A stretch of DNA of 64,000 bases, taken from contig JABEVE010000009.1 of NCBI GenBank assembly GCA_013044035.1, positions 1 to 64,000 on the forward strand, read 5' to 3'. The position numbers and the translations under genes are program-made. Under the pieces are notes generated by a model. It was given only the letters and a program-made list of their open reading frames with translations, was not told the origin of the DNA and searched no databases. The stretch comes from Burkholderiales bacterium (GTDB lineage: Bacteria > Pseudomonadota > Gammaproteobacteria > Burkholderiales > Burkholderiaceae_C). Position 1 is the first letter of the stretch, and each line of letters starts with the position of its first letter. Of this stretch, positions 52,521 through 62,472 are shown piece after piece.

Positions 52521-53462
52521 ATGGCCAGGCAGACTGACAAGCCTTCCGATCGGAAGACGTATGTCATCACCGGTCCCACGTCGGGGATAGGTCGAGCGAC
52601 AGCGTTTGAGCTCGCGAAGCACGGTACCGTCATCCTCGTTGGTCGCGACCGACGCAAGCTCGAGGACGTGCGCAAGATCATCGAGCGTCGAGGTCGACAT
52701 GCCCTGCACGTCGTGTGCGACGTCTCCGAGCCCCTAAGCGTCCGGAACGCGGCCGCTGAAATCCTCAAGCTGGGTCTTCCCATCACCGGCCTGTTGAACA
52801 ATGCAGGCGTCATGCAACTGCGTGCGACAACGAACGCACTGGGTTGGGATATGACGTACGCGACGAATCACCTTGGCCCGTTCGCGTTGACGGAGGCGCT
52901 CATGCCATATCTGCCCGATGGCGCGAATGTTCTCTTCGTGGCCTCTGCCGTGGAGGATCCGGAGCGAAAGCCCGCAGCGGCGGCTGGCTTTCGAGGCGGA
53001 CGCTACATCTCGGCCGAAGCAAGCGTGCGGGGGGAGTGGGTGCCAGGCGGCTCTGCGAAGCCAGGCATGGATGCCTACGCCACGTCCAAGCAAAGCGTGC
53101 TCGCTGCTGCAATGGCATTGGCTCGGGAGACGCCACGCCTGCGCATCAACGCGGTCGAACCTGGCTTGACACCGGCGACCGGTCTTGGCTCGCGCGATGC
53201 AAATGCGTTCGTGCGGCTGCTGGTGAAGACCGTCGTGCCCGTGCTGGTACCTTTGCTGATGCCGTTCCTGAAGATCCTGAGCACGCCGAAGCGGGCTGCG
53301 CGCGTGCTGACGGGAATCCTGACCAACGCATCGGGGCCCACCGGGGTCTACTTCGACGAGCGCGGGAATCCTATGCAAGGCTCTTTGCTAGTGCGCGACC
53401 TGAAATTCCAAGGCCGAGTTGTCGCCGAGACGCGTGCGCTCCTGGCAACGGTTCGGTCGTGA
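52521..53462 (+). CDS. Short-chain dehydrogenase/reductase
   Basis: 313 aa. Cofactor motif TGPTSGIG (residues 17-24), NNAG (93-96), catalytic Ser near 142 and YATSK with Tyr186 and Lys190 are all present, so an active NAD(P)-dependent oxidoreductase is expected. The ATG preceded by GGAGAG at 7 bases is chosen over two in-frame or near ATGs 15-18 bases upstream. The layout resembles retinol-dehydrogenase-like bacterial SDRs; the substrate is unknown. It lies between tetR and a second SDR. Confidence 0.88.
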   Translation: MARQTDKPSDRKTYVITGPTSGIGRATAFELAKHGTVILVGRDRRKLEDVRKIIERRGRHALHVVCDVSEPLSVRNAAAEILKLGLPITGLLNNAGVMQLRATTNALGWDMTYATNHLGPFALTEALMPYLPDGANVLFVASAVEDPERKPAAAAGFRGGRYISAEASVRGEWVPGGSAKPGMDAYATSKQSVLAAAMALARETPRLRINAVEPGLTPATGLGSRDANAFVRLLVKTVVPVLVPLLMPFLKILSTPKRAARVLTGILTNASGPTGVYFDERGNPMQGSLLVRDLKFQGRVVAETRALLATVRS

Positions 53463-53474
53463 AAGGAGGAGCAA

Positions 53475-54290
53475 GTGAATGCATCGACACACGGCCAGTC
53501 CAGGAAGCTGGCGCTTGTCACGGGCGCGTCCTCTGGCATCGGGCGCGCCTTTGCCCATCGTCTGGGCTCTGATGGGTACGACCTCATCGTCGTCGGTCGA
53601 CGTCGAGACCGGCTCGATGAGCTCGTTGCAGCATTGCCGGATGTTGTGGTCCGCCCGCTCGTAGCCGATCTCGGCACCGATGTGGGTATTCAGGTGGTCG
53701 CCAACCTGTGCGCGGGCGAGGAACTCTCACTCCTTGTCAACAATGCCGGAGTTGCGCACTACATGCCCTTTACCGAACTGCCAGCGGAGAAGGCGAATGA
53801 ACTCCTTCATGTCAAGGTTGTAGCGCCGACGATGTTGGCGAGGGCAGCCGCGCCCGGGATGGCGAGCAGAGGGGCAGGAGCAATCATCAACGTCGCGGGC
53901 ATGCTGGCGTTCAGTGGTCCCGCGTCACTCGAAAAGCTCCCACTTCGCCGAGCCGTCTACACCGGCGCGCTTGCCCACATCGTTGCGCTGTCGCAAGTGC
54001 TGCATGAGGAACTGAAGCCCTACGGACTGCGTGTGCAAGCACTGTGCCCCGGGGTCGTCGCCACGGAGTTCCACCAGCGCCAGGGGATCGACTTGAGCGC
54101 CATCCCACGCATGTCCCCTGAAGACGTGGTGACTGCGAGCCTGTGTGGCCTGGCTCTCGGCGAGGTGGTCTGCGCTCCCGGCGTCGAACGGGCCGAACTG
54201 CTGGAGGCGGTATCGAGCGCTGGACTCGCAGCGTTTGCAGCGCAGGCGCCGCGGTTGGCGGAGCGGTATCGAGCCTTCGGCGTTCCCTGA
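53475..54290 (+). CDS. Short-chain dehydrogenase-like protein with altered active site
   Basis: 271 aa SDR fold: TGASSGIG (16-23), NNAG (89-92), and Tyr162 of the YxxxK motif. The Lys is replaced by Leu166 (YTGAL), and the usual Ser before it is missing (NVAGMLAF at about 139-146). The start is a GTG with a very strong AAAGGAGG 5 bases before. It follows the first SDR by 12 bases, so they are surely co-transcribed. It may be inactive, structural, or use a different mechanism. Confidence 0.85.
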   Translation: MNASTHGQSRKLALVTGASSGIGRAFAHRLGSDGYDLIVVGRRRDRLDELVAALPDVVVRPLVADLGTDVGIQVVANLCAGEELSLLVNNAGVAHYMPFTELPAEKANELLHVKVVAPTMLARAAAPGMASRGAGAIINVAGMLAFSGPASLEKLPLRRAVYTGALAHIVALSQVLHEELKPYGLRVQALCPGVVATEFHQRQGIDLSAIPRMSPEDVVTASLCGLALGEVVCAPGVERAELLEAVSSAGLAAFAAQAPRLAERYRAFGVP

Positions 54291-54345
54291 CGAACGGGAC
54301 GTTGCGCTCTGACACTCGCGAGCAATGTTCATGGACGCTATCGAA

Positions 54346-54793
54346 TTCGCCGCGATGCATGGAGGCTCGTTGACCGGCTTTCAGACCAGCCCCCTCAAAC
54401 CAAGCGGCAGCCGCCACTGTCGGCACTACCGCCGCAAGTTCCGTCGGGATCGAAGAGGGGACGGCCACCGCCTGTTCGGCAGCAATGGCCACCTTCTCGG
54501 CAATCGCGTCACCGGCCGGGGCGACGCTGCGCGCGACAGCCCTCTTGCCGGGATTCCGTCCGACGACAGCGGAACCGACGTCCTCAAGGACACCGGCGCT
54601 CGTTGGTGCCGAGCGTGCACGGAAAGGCGATTGGAACGAGGTGCTGGTGACCGCCCGCTGTGATCTTACAATCGAAAGCGTTGAGCGAAGCGGCTCTTAC
54701 GAGGATGCGGGCTGCATGCTCGCCACACGAGGTCGCCGTTATCTCGGTCGCTGTCGGTCTTTCGGCCTCGCCGTTGATTTGCAAAGCTTTCGC
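54346..54793 (-). pseudogene. Decayed zinc-independent alcohol dehydrogenase/quinone oxidoreductase (MDR family)
   Basis: Read on the minus strand, the sequence runs AKALQINGEAERP, then ILVRAASLNAFDCKITAG and FPCTLGTN, the N-terminal catalytic part of an MDR protein. After a frameshift near 54600 it continues as AGVLEDVGSAVVG, PAGDAIAEK, and IPTELAAVVPTVAAAAW followed by GLKAGQ, the classic approach to the Rossmann domain. The initiator codon is lost, one frame ends at a stop at 54584, and the NAD-binding half is absent. It opposes the SDR genes and ends next to them. Confidence 0.7.
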
Positions 54794-55467
54794 AGTCTGC
54801 TGCCCAGAGGACTGTCGGCAAGACCGAGCGCAGGACGCCTTGAACCACCGGTCAGCCGACAGCATCACGAGCGGGAAACCACCATCGGGCATGTCGGCAT
54901 CGTAGTGGCCACCCTTGAGGATGGCAGTTCCTTGGGTATGTGCACCGACGCATGGAAGACCACGTCCGAGTCGTGCCGCCACCGTGCGGCCCTCGCGGGC
55001 AACAAACATCGTGAGCGGTGTCAGGCCGATGTGCTTGGCAGACTGTGGAACGTCGCAGTTGAAGGCAGAATCGAGCGAAAGCAACATGAAACCAGGCGGA
55101 GCCGGAATTGCTCGCCAGCGCCAACGCGTCGATGCGGCCTCCATCGGGCTGAATCCGATGCTGCAGCCTCAGCCTGCTGGGGGCATAGCCGACCATCAAT
55201 CTTCGTTTGCATCATGAATCAGTCCGATCGACGATTTGTTGGATCCTTCTCCTCAGCGTCTGTCCTGGTCGTTGTCGGGCCTTCAAGTCTCTGCAGCTCC
55301 CGCCGCAAGCCGACCCTGGTCGGGCACAACGCGCGGCTCATGACTACCATGGATCTGTGCGTTGTTTCGCTGCGCCGGCTGCAACGGCGAGCGCACGACG
55401 AGCACGCATCACTGCGCCGGTTCCGTGCCGGCACCATCCCCGACACATCACGCACTCAGGAGTAATC
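54794..55467. other. Remnant region without an intact gene
   Basis: About 670 bases with no convincing complete gene on either strand. Minus-strand frames hold a protein-like segment (e.g. HIGLTPLTMFVAREG and LKGGHYDADMPDGGFPL) directly upstream of the MDR remnant, but I cannot assign it. The last 200 bases contain only short frames and presumably the tpx promoter. The composition and broken frames fit decayed imported DNA. Confidence 0.5.
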
Positions 55468-55968
55468 ATGGCTCAAGTCACCCTTCGCGGTTCCCACATC
55501 CAGGTTGATGGCCATCTGCCACAGCCGGGCAGCAAGGCGCCAGCGCTGAAGCTGACCAACAAGGAACTGGCTGACGTCGGGCTCGATGCGTTTGCCGGCA
55601 AGCGCAAGGTGCTCAACATCGTCCCCTCGCTGGATACGCCCACCTGTGCGCAGTCGACCCGGCATTTCAATGCCGATGCGAGCAAGCTGAACAACACCGT
55701 GGTGCTGGTGATCTCGGCCGACCTGCCGTTCAGCGCCAGCCGCTTTTGCAGCGTCGAGGGGTTGAACAACGTCGTCACCCTGTCCACCTTTCGCAATCCC
55801 GATTTCATGCAGGCCTATGGCGTGAAAATCGCGACCGGCCCGCTGACGGGTGTGACGGCACGCGCCGTGGTGGTGCTGGACGAGCATGACAAGGTGCTGC
55901 ATTCCGAGCTGGTGCCCGAAATCGGCCAGGAACCAAACTACGCCGCGGCGCTGGCCGTGCTGCAGTGA
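55468..55968 (+). CDS. tpx: Thiol peroxidase (2-Cys, Tpx type)
   Basis: Thioredoxin-dependent lipid and hydrogen peroxide reductase. 166 aa. Peroxidatic Cys60 is in [15 protein letters not shown] and resolving Cys94 in SRFCSVEGL, the Tpx spacing. The ATG after CAGGAGTAATC is the family start; the long open frame upstream is spurious. It marks the return to conserved backbone after the remnant region. Confidence 0.97.
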   Translation: MAQVTLRGSHIQVDGHLPQPGSKAPALKLTNKELADVGLDAFAGKRKVLNIVPSLDTPTCAQSTRHFNADASKLNNTVVLVISADLPFSASRFCSVEGLNNVVTLSTFRNPDFMQAYGVKIATGPLTGVTARAVVVLDEHDKVLHSELVPEIGQEPNYAAALAVLQ

Positions 55969-55975
55969 AGATGCC

Positions 55976-57556
55976 TCAAGCCGCCAGTGCCTTGCGCACG
56001 GCGTGCTCCCAGGACTGCTGGCGTGACGCCGCCTGCGACGCCGACATGCGCGGCAGGAAGCGGCGGCTGTCGCGCGGCTGCGCCTCGATCTCGGCCCAAC
56101 TGCTGTAGACCCCGCAGCTCAGCCCGGCCAGGAGCGCGGCGCCGAGGGCGGTGGTCTCCAGCACCTGCGGGCGCACCACCGGGATGCCGAGCAGGTCCGC
56201 CTGGAATTGCATCAGCAAGTCGTTGGCGCTGGCGCCGCCGTCCACGCGCAATTCGGTCACGAGATTCCGGAGGTCGCCCGGCGTTTCCCCGGCACCCGCA
56301 GCACGCATGTCGGCGTTCATGGCCTGCAGCAACGCGGCGCTCTGGAAGGCTATGCTCTCCAGCGCCGCCCGCGCCACATGGGCCACGGTGCTGCCTCGCG
56401 TCAGGCCGGTGATGGTGCCGGTGGCATCGGCCCGCCAGTAGGGCGCGCCCAGACCGGTGAACGCGGGCACGAACACCACGCCGCCGCTGTCGGGCACGCT
56501 TTGCGCCAGCCGCTCGACCTCGGTGCTGGCGCGGATGGCGTTGAGGCCGTCCCGCAGCCACTGCACCACCGCGCCGCCGACGAACACGCTTCCCTCCAGG
56601 GCATATTGCGCGGCGCGCGCGGGCCCGCCGTGCGGGGTGACCTCGCTGCCGATCTGCGCCGCGGCCGTCGTCAGCAAGCCGTTGCCGCTGGCCAGCGCTG
56701 TGCCGCCGGTGTGCAGTAGTAAAAAACAGCCGGTGCCGTAGGTGTTTTTCGCCAGCCCGGGCCGCACACAGCCCTGGCCGAACAACGCGGCCTGCTGATC
56801 CCCGACCAGCGCGCCGATGGGCAGCACGGCCGGCAGCAAGCCCGGGGCCGTATGGCCGTAGACATGGCTGGATGGCAGCACCTGCGGCAGCAGTTCACGC
56901 GGAATGCCGAGCGCGGCCAGCAAGGTGTCGTCCCATTGCTGCGTGTGGATATTCCACAGCAGGGTGCGGCTGGCGTTGCTGACATCGGTGGCATGCACGG
57001 CCTGGGCGCGGGTGGATGCCGCAACGCCGCCAGACAGCAGCCACAACAGCCAACTGTCGATAGTGCCGAATGCCAGTTCGCCGCGCTGCGCCCGCGCCCT
57101 GGCGCCGGGAATGTGATCGAGCAGCCATTGGAGCTTGGTGCCGGAGAAATAGGGATTGAGCAGCAGGCCGGTGCGCGCCCGCACCTCGGCTTCCAGCCCC
57201 TGGGCGCGCAGCGTGGCACAGGTCTCGGCGGTGCGACGGTCCTGCCAGACGATGGCCGGATGCAGCGGCTCGCCGCTGGCGCGGTCCCACAGCACCGTGG
57301 TTTCGCGCTGGTTGGTGATGCCCAGAGCGGCCACGCGTCCGGCATCCGTCGCGGCCAGCGCCTCGCGCGCGGTGGCGAGTTGGTCGTCCCAGATGCGGCG
57401 CGCATCATGCTCCACCCAGCCGGGCTGCGGATAGCTCTGCGGCAACTCGCGCTGCGCCACCGCGGCGAGACCGCCAGCGTGATCGAAAACAATCGCACGC
57501 GTGCTGGAGGTTCCCTGGTCGAGGGCGAGGATGGACGAGGACGGGTCGGTGGTCAT
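55976..57556 (-). CDS. glpK: Glycerol kinase
   Basis: Phosphorylates glycerol to glycerol-3-phosphate. 526 aa FGGY kinase. The N-terminal ATP/substrate block is [17 protein letters not shown], followed by [13 protein letters not shown] and VWQDRRT. Slightly longer than usual (about 500) because of N- and C-terminal extensions. No glpF or glpD is adjacent. Convergent with tpx, with 7 bases between stops. Confidence 0.95.
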   Translation of the reverse strand: MTTDPSSSILALDQGTSSTRAIVFDHAGGLAAVAQRELPQSYPQPGWVEHDARRIWDDQLATAREALAATDAGRVAALGITNQRETTVLWDRASGEPLHPAIVWQDRRTAETCATLRAQGLEAEVRARTGLLLNPYFSGTKLQWLLDHIPGARARAQRGELAFGTIDSWLLWLLSGGVAASTRAQAVHATDVSNASRTLLWNIHTQQWDDTLLAALGIPRELLPQVLPSSHVYGHTAPGLLPAVLPIGALVGDQQAALFGQGCVRPGLAKNTYGTGCFLLLHTGGTALASGNGLLTTAAAQIGSEVTPHGGPARAAQYALEGSVFVGGAVVQWLRDGLNAIRASTEVERLAQSVPDSGGVVFVPAFTGLGAPYWRADATGTITGLTRGSTVAHVARAALESIAFQSAALLQAMNADMRAAGAGETPGDLRNLVTELRVDGGASANDLLMQFQADLLGIPVVRPQVLETTALGAALLAGLSCGVYSSWAEIEAQPRDSRRFLPRMSASQAASRQQSWEHAVRKALAA

Positions 57557-57764
57557 GGCGGCACTGGCAGCAAACAGGGTGGGAAAACAAGGCGGGAAGC
57601 TCGAAGGATGATTCAGCATAGCCAGTGACGCCGCAGCCGGGCAAACCAGGAGTGGACGAGTGCCGGGAAGGTCGGAAAGCGGACCATGGGTGGCGCCGAG
57701 CGCGCGCCATGGCGCTGCCCCGCTACAGTGCTGGGTTTCCCGTTCGCTCAACCCGCTTCTGACC

Positions 57765-58712
57765 ATGTCCAGCCTCATCTGCGGTTCACTCGCCTTCGAC
57801 ACCATCACCGATTTTCCCGGCCGCTTCGCCGAGCACATCCTGCCCGACAAGGTGCACATGCTCAACGTGGCGTTCCTCGTGCCGACCTTGCGGCGCGAGT
57901 TCGGCGGCTGCGCCGGCAACATCGCCTACGGCATGAAGCAACTGGGTGGCGAACCCGTCATCCTGGCCGCTTTGGGCGAGGATGGGGTGGACTACGAGGT
58001 TCGCCTCGACCGCCTCGGCATCTCGCGCGAACATGTGCGCGTGGTCGCCGGCAGCCACACGGCGCAAGCCCACATCATCACCGACCGCGACAACAACCAG
58101 ATCACCGCGTTCCACCCCGGGGCAATGAGCCAGGCACATGAACAGACGGTCCCTGCCGACACAAGCCTGCGCCTGGGCATCGTCGCTCCCGACGGCCGCC
58201 AGGCCATGCTCGACCATGCCGCACAATTGGCCGCACGCGCCCTGCCTTTCGTCTTCGACCCCGGCCAGGGCCTGCCGATGTTCGACGGCGCCGAACTGCG
58301 CGCCTTCATCGCCCAGGCCGCGTGGGTGGCGGTGAATGACTACGAAGCCGCCATGCTGGTGGAGCGCACCGGGCGGAGCCTGCAGGACATGGCCGTACAG
58401 TTGCGCGGCCTGGTGGTGACCCAGGGCGCCGAAGGTTGCACGGTGTACGAGACCGGAACCTGCGTGCAGGTGGCTGGCCTGGAGGCCAGCGCCAGGGTCG
58501 ACCCCACCGGCTGCGGCGACGCCTTTCGCGGCGGGCTGCTGTGGGCGCTGGAGCAGGGCTGGAGCCTGGCCGACGCCTGCAAGCTGGGCAATGTGATGGG
58601 TGCGTGCAAGATTGCCTGCGCCGGGTCGCAGAACTACACCATCACGCGCGACGCGGCGCTCGAACGTCTGCGCCTGGCCTATGGCGCCATTCCTGCCAGC
58701 CAAGGTGCATGA
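57765..58712 (+). CDS. PfkB-family carbohydrate/nucleoside kinase
   Basis: 315 aa ribokinase fold. The first signature is [16 protein letters not shown], the second [15 protein letters not shown] with the catalytic Asp; the anion hole is GCGD where GAGD is commoner. Bacterial members with this sequence style are often called adenosine kinase-like, but the substrate cannot be told. The ATG giving [13 protein letters not shown] is chosen. Divergent from glpK across about 200 bases. Confidence 0.88.
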   Translation: MSSLICGSLAFDTITDFPGRFAEHILPDKVHMLNVAFLVPTLRREFGGCAGNIAYGMKQLGGEPVILAALGEDGVDYEVRLDRLGISREHVRVVAGSHTAQAHIITDRDNNQITAFHPGAMSQAHEQTVPADTSLRLGIVAPDGRQAMLDHAAQLAARALPFVFDPGQGLPMFDGAELRAFIAQAAWVAVNDYEAAMLVERTGRSLQDMAVQLRGLVVTQGAEGCTVYETGTCVQVAGLEASARVDPTGCGDAFRGGLLWALEQGWSLADACKLGNVMGACKIACAGSQNYTITRDAALERLRLAYGAIPASQGA

Positions 58713-58813
58713 CGGCGCAGCGAAGCGTTTCATGTGTGACGAGGTTTGTCCCCGGCTTGACCTCGTGAGGGGCCGCAACTAGCCTGGGTCGACCCACTAC
58801 CGCAGGCAGCACC

Positions 58814-58990
58814 ATGGGCAGCAAGCTCCTCATTTTCATCCTCGCCGTTCTCACCGTCGGGCTCATCGGCCTGGGCCTTTTCATCGGCTACAGCCAGGTC
58901 TTCAGCATGGCAGCGCCCGCGCAGGGCCGTACCCAGGCCAGCACACAAGCCAGGACGTCAGCCACGGACGCAAAACCCGCCATGGGCTAG
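58814..58990 (+). CDS. Small single-pass membrane protein
   Basis: 58 aa. One hydrophobic segment (residues 5-26, LLIFILAVLTVGLIGLGLF) begins almost at the N-terminus, followed by a Gln/Ala/Thr-rich polar tail. No lipobox. The ribosome site is weak (GGCAGC). It lies between the PfkB kinase and the MFS gene. I recognise no family; the codon pattern and clean TM support a real gene. Confidence 0.55.
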   Translation: MGSKLLIFILAVLTVGLIGLGLFIGYSQVFSMAAPAQGRTQASTQARTSATDAKPAMG

Positions 58991-59221
58991 GGCCTGTTCA
59001 CGCTCTTGCCACACCCGCGCCGGGGTCTGGGCGGAGTCCTTGCGAGGCGCCGTCCGCGCCGTGGTGGCCTGCACCGCAAGCGCGCGGCAACACGGCCCTG
59101 CGCCGCCCAGGCCTTGAGCGCGCGCGGTGCGGGGCGTTTCGCGGCGCTGCAAAAAAACACATCCAGGCGTACAGTTTTGCTCTGCGCCGCAATTGTTGGC
59201 GCCTTGCCAACCCGCCCCGTC

Positions 59222-60463
59222 ATGTCCACTCCATCCTCTGCGCTGGCCCCCACGGCCAGTGCTGCCGAAGGCACGCGCTATCCCGTGCTCGGCGCCATCA
59301 GCTTCTCGCACATGCTCAACGACATGATGCAGTCGCTGATGCTGGCCATCTACCCGCTGTTCAAGGCAGGGCTGCACCTGAACTTCGCCCAGATCGGACT
59401 CATCACCCTCACCTACCAGATCACTGCATCCATCCTGCAACCGCTGGTGGGGATGTACACCGACCGCAAGCCGCACCCCTATTCCCTGTCCATCGGCATG
59501 GGCTTCACCTTCGTCGGCCTGCTGCTGCTGTCACGTGCCGACAGCTTTCCGCATGTCCTGGCGGCGGCGGCCTGCGTGGGGATGGGCTCGTCCATCTTCC
59601 ACCCGGAATCGTCGCGCGTGGCGCGTATGGCATCGGGCGGCCAGCATGGCCTGGCGCAATCGATCTTTCAGGTCGGCGGCAACGCCGGCACCGCCATCGG
59701 GCCGCTGCTGGCCGCGGCGTTCATCATGCCGCACGGGCAAGGCAGCATCGCCTGGTTTTCAGCCGCCGCGCTGCTGGCCATGGTCGTGCTGGCTTTCGTC
59801 GGCCGCTGGTCGGCGCACCAGATGCGCCCAGGCAGACGCAGGCCCTCCGCGGCACCGGCGCAGGCCCATCCGCCAGGTCTGGTTCGCAAGACCATGGCGG
59901 TGCTCATGGCGCTGGTGTTCTCCAAGTTTTTTTACCTGGCGTCGATCAACACCTACCTGATCTTCTACCTGCAGCACCGCTTCGGCATCAGCGTGCGAGA
60001 CGGTCAACTGCACCTGTTCATCTTCCTCGCCGCCGTGGCTGCCGGAACCCTGCTGGGCGGCCCGATCGGCGACCGCATCGGCCGCAAGCGCGTGATCTGG
60101 GCGTCCATCCTCGGCGTGGCGCCCTTCACCCTGGCCCTGCCCTATGCCGGTCTGGAAGTGTCAGCTGTCCTCACCGCCATCATCGGCTTCGTGCTGGCCT
60201 CGGCCTTCCCGGCCATGGTGGTGTACGCGCAGGAGTTGATGCCGGGCAAGGTCGGCGCGGTGTCGGGCCTGTTCTTCGGCCTGGCCTTCGGTCTGGGGGG
60301 TATCGGCGCGGCGGCACTGGGCCAACTGGCGGATGTGATCGGCATCGTCGGCGTCTACAAGGTGTGCTCCTTCTTGCCGCTGATCGGTCTGCTCGCCACC
60401 TTCCTGCCGGATTTGCAAACGCCGCCAGCCAAGCCCAAGCCCGCGGCGCCAGTTGCCGCCTGA
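59222..60463 (+). CDS. MFS transporter, fosmidomycin-resistance (Fsr) type
   Basis: 413 aa with about 12 TM segments. ISFSHMLNDMMQSLMLAIYP at the N-terminus and GMGSSIFHPESSRVARMASG match the Fsr family, drug efflux by proton antiport in E. coli. The ATG giving MSTPSSALAPT is chosen; the open frame reaches 216 bases further without family sequence. The physiological substrate here is unknown. A FAD oxidoreductase gene follows 12 bases later. Confidence 0.9.
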   Translation: MSTPSSALAPTASAAEGTRYPVLGAISFSHMLNDMMQSLMLAIYPLFKAGLHLNFAQIGLITLTYQITASILQPLVGMYTDRKPHPYSLSIGMGFTFVGLLLLSRADSFPHVLAAAACVGMGSSIFHPESSRVARMASGGQHGLAQSIFQVGGNAGTAIGPLLAAAFIMPHGQGSIAWFSAAALLAMVVLAFVGRWSAHQMRPGRRRPSAAPAQAHPPGLVRKTMAVLMALVFSKFFYLASINTYLIFYLQHRFGISVRDGQLHLFIFLAAVAAGTLLGGPIGDRIGRKRVIWASILGVAPFTLALPYAGLEVSAVLTAIIGFVLASAFPAMVVYAQELMPGKVGAVSGLFFGLAFGLGGIGAAALGQLADVIGIVGVYKVCSFLPLIGLLATFLPDLQTPPAKPKPAAPVAA

Positions 60464-60475
60464 GGGCGCAGCGGC

Positions 60476-61645
60476 ATGGAGCGCGCAACCCGCGTGCTGG
60501 TGGTGGGAGGTGGCATCGCCGGCGCCTCGCTGGCGAGCACGCTGGCCGTGCAGCCGGGCTTGAGCGTGACCCTGCTGGAACGCGAGGCGCAATGTGGCAC
60601 GCATGCCACCGGCCGCTCGGCTGCGCTCTACATGCCGTCTTACGGGCCACCGGGCATCCGCGCCCTCACGCGAGGCAGTGGCGCGTTCTACACCAGCCCG
60701 CCCACGGGTTTCGCCGAGCACCCGCTGCTCACCCCGCGGGGCGCCTTGCATGTGGCCTGGGCGAGCGACGACATCGGCCCGACGGCCGCGACAAACCGGC
60801 TGGACGCGCTGGAGCAAGAAACGCGCGCCAGTGGCGTGACGGTGCAACGGCTGTCGCCCGCGCAATGCCTGCAACGCTGCCCGGTGTTGCGCCCGGAGGG
60901 GCTGGCGGGCGGCGTGTTCGAGTCTCAGGCGCTGGACATGGATGTGGACGCCATCCTGCAGGGCTTCCTGCGCAGCGCACGACGGGCGGGTGCCAGGATC
61001 CACACCGACGCGGACGTGCTCGGGTGCAGCCGCACCGACGGGGGGTGGCAGATTCGCAGCAGCGCGGGCCCGTTCTCGGCGGACATCGTGGTGAACGCCG
61101 CCGGCGCCTGGGCTGACATGGTGGGGCAGCTTGCCGGTGCGCAACCCATCGGCCTGCAGCCGCGGCGCCGCAGCGCGTTTATCTTCGATCCGCCTGCAGG
61201 CCTGGACTGCCACGCCTGGCCGGCGGTGATCGACGCCTTCGAGCGCTTCTACTTCAAGCCTGACGCCGGCGCCCTGCTCGGTTCGCCGGCCAATGCCGAC
61301 CCCATGGCGCCGCAGGACGTGCAGCCGGAGGAGTTGGACATCGCCACCGGCATCTGGGCCATCGAACAAGCCACCCTGCTGTCCATCCGTCGCCCGCGCA
61401 GCACCTGGGCGGGGCTGCGCAGCTTCGTTGCCGATGGCGAGCCAGTCTGCGGCCACGACCCGGATGTGCCCGGCCTGTTCTGGCTCGCGGGCCAGGGCGG
61501 CTACGGCATCCAGACCGCCCCTGCGCTCGCGCGCGCGGCCGCGGCCTTGTTGCTCCACGCCGATCTGCCTGCGGATTTGCAGGCGCTGGGCTTGCGCGCC
61601 GCGATGCTCGATCCGCAACGGCTGCGCCGCAGCGCCCCGGACTAG
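60476..61645 (+). CDS. FAD-dependent oxidoreductase (DAO family)
   Basis: 389 aa. The N-terminal FAD fold VLVVGGGIAGASLASTL, then ATGRSAALYMPSYGPP, and a C-terminal WLAGQGGYGIQTAPAL fit the glycine/D-amino-acid oxidase group (DadA, sarcosine oxidase and similar). No signal peptide or TM. The substrate is unknown. Probably co-transcribed with the MFS gene. Confidence 0.88.
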   Translation: MERATRVLVVGGGIAGASLASTLAVQPGLSVTLLEREAQCGTHATGRSAALYMPSYGPPGIRALTRGSGAFYTSPPTGFAEHPLLTPRGALHVAWASDDIGPTAATNRLDALEQETRASGVTVQRLSPAQCLQRCPVLRPEGLAGGVFESQALDMDVDAILQGFLRSARRAGARIHTDADVLGCSRTDGGWQIRSSAGPFSADIVVNAAGAWADMVGQLAGAQPIGLQPRRRSAFIFDPPAGLDCHAWPAVIDAFERFYFKPDAGALLGSPANADPMAPQDVQPEELDIATGIWAIEQATLLSIRRPRSTWAGLRSFVADGEPVCGHDPDVPGLFWLAGQGGYGIQTAPALARAAAALLLHADLPADLQALGLRAAMLDPQRLRRSAPD

Positions 61646-61695
61646 GGCCAGCCGGGGCACTGGCGCAGGACTGGGTTTTGCGCGCTGGCAGCGCT

Positions 61696-62472
61696 TCAGG
61701 TGATCGCGGGTTGCTGCGCGGATTCCAGCGCCGACCCCGGCGCCACCGGCTGATCGCGCACGATCATGCCGTCCACCAGGTTGAGGATGCGGTCGCAGCG
61801 CCGCGCCAGGCGCGGGTCGTGGGTGACGACAAGCACGGCGCAACCGAACGCGTGGTTGAAGCGGCGCAGTAACGCGAACACGTCGTCGGCACTGTGGGTG
61901 TCGAGGTTGCCGGTGGGCTCGTCCGCCAGCACCAGCGGCGGACGCGTGAGCAAGGCACGGGCGATGGCCACGCGCTGCTGCTGCCCACCCGACAACTCGT
62001 TCGGCCGCTTGTGCGCATGCGCCGCCAGGCCCACGGCGTCGAGCAACGCCAGCCCTTGCGCCTCCAGTTCGCGGCTGCGGCGCACGCCTTGCACCAGGGC
62101 CGGCATGAGCACGTTGTCGAGCACCGCGAAGGCCTGGATCAGATGGTGGAACTGGAACACGAAGCCAATCGCGCGGCCGCGCAGCGCGGTGCGCTCGGCG
62201 TCCTCCAACGCGCGTGTGGGCGTGCCCTGCAGGAACAGTTCGCCACCGGTGGGGGCGTCGAGCAGGCCGATGAGATTGAGCAGGGTGGTCTTGCCTGAAC
62301 CCGAAGGTCCGACCAGGGCGGCAAACTCGCCGCGCCGCAGCGTGAAGCCCACGCCATGCAGGACCTCGGTCTCCAGCGGCGTGCCGATCTGGTAGGACTT
62401 GCGCAGCCCCTCCAGGCGCAGCACCGGGACGACGTCGCCGGTAAAGGGGTTGCTCGGCACGGGTTCAGACAT
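61696..62472 (-). CDS. ABC transporter ATP-binding protein (MacB/LolD type)
   Basis: 258 aa. Walker [13 protein letters not shown], signature [12 protein letters not shown], Walker [13 protein letters not shown]. The sequence is of the MacB/LolD group, which powers lipoprotein release or periplasm-to-outside export. Its start overlaps the permease stop by 8 bases; with the adaptor gene it makes an adaptor-permease-ATPase set. Confidence 0.93.
   Translation of the reverse strand: MSEPVPSNPFTGDVVPVLRLEGLRKSYQIGTPLETEVLHGVGFTLRRGEFAALVGPSGSGKTTLLNLIGLLDAPTGGELFLQGTPTRALEDAERTALRGRAIGFVFQFHHLIQAFAVLDNVLMPALVQGVRRSRELEAQGLALLDAVGLAAHAHKRPNELSGGQQQRVAIARALLTRPPLVLADEPTGNLDTHSADDVFALLRRFNHAFGCAVLVVTHDPRLARRCDRILNLVDGMIVRDQPVAPGSALESAQQPAIT

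Noticed and set aside
54325-55465. Plus-strand frames of 100-326 codons after the second SDR
   Set aside because: None has a family motif or ribosome site, while the minus strand carries clear MDR homology through part of the same stretch.
55207-55467. A possible N-terminal extension of tpx with a hydrophobic stretch that could pass for a signal peptide
   Set aside because: The Tpx family starts at the internal ATG with a good ribosome site; the extension is low-complexity and lies in the remnant region.
60161-61843. A 560-codon minus-strand frame opposite the MFS and FAD genes
   Set aside because: Arg/Ala/Gly-rich shadow without domains; it bridges two real genes.
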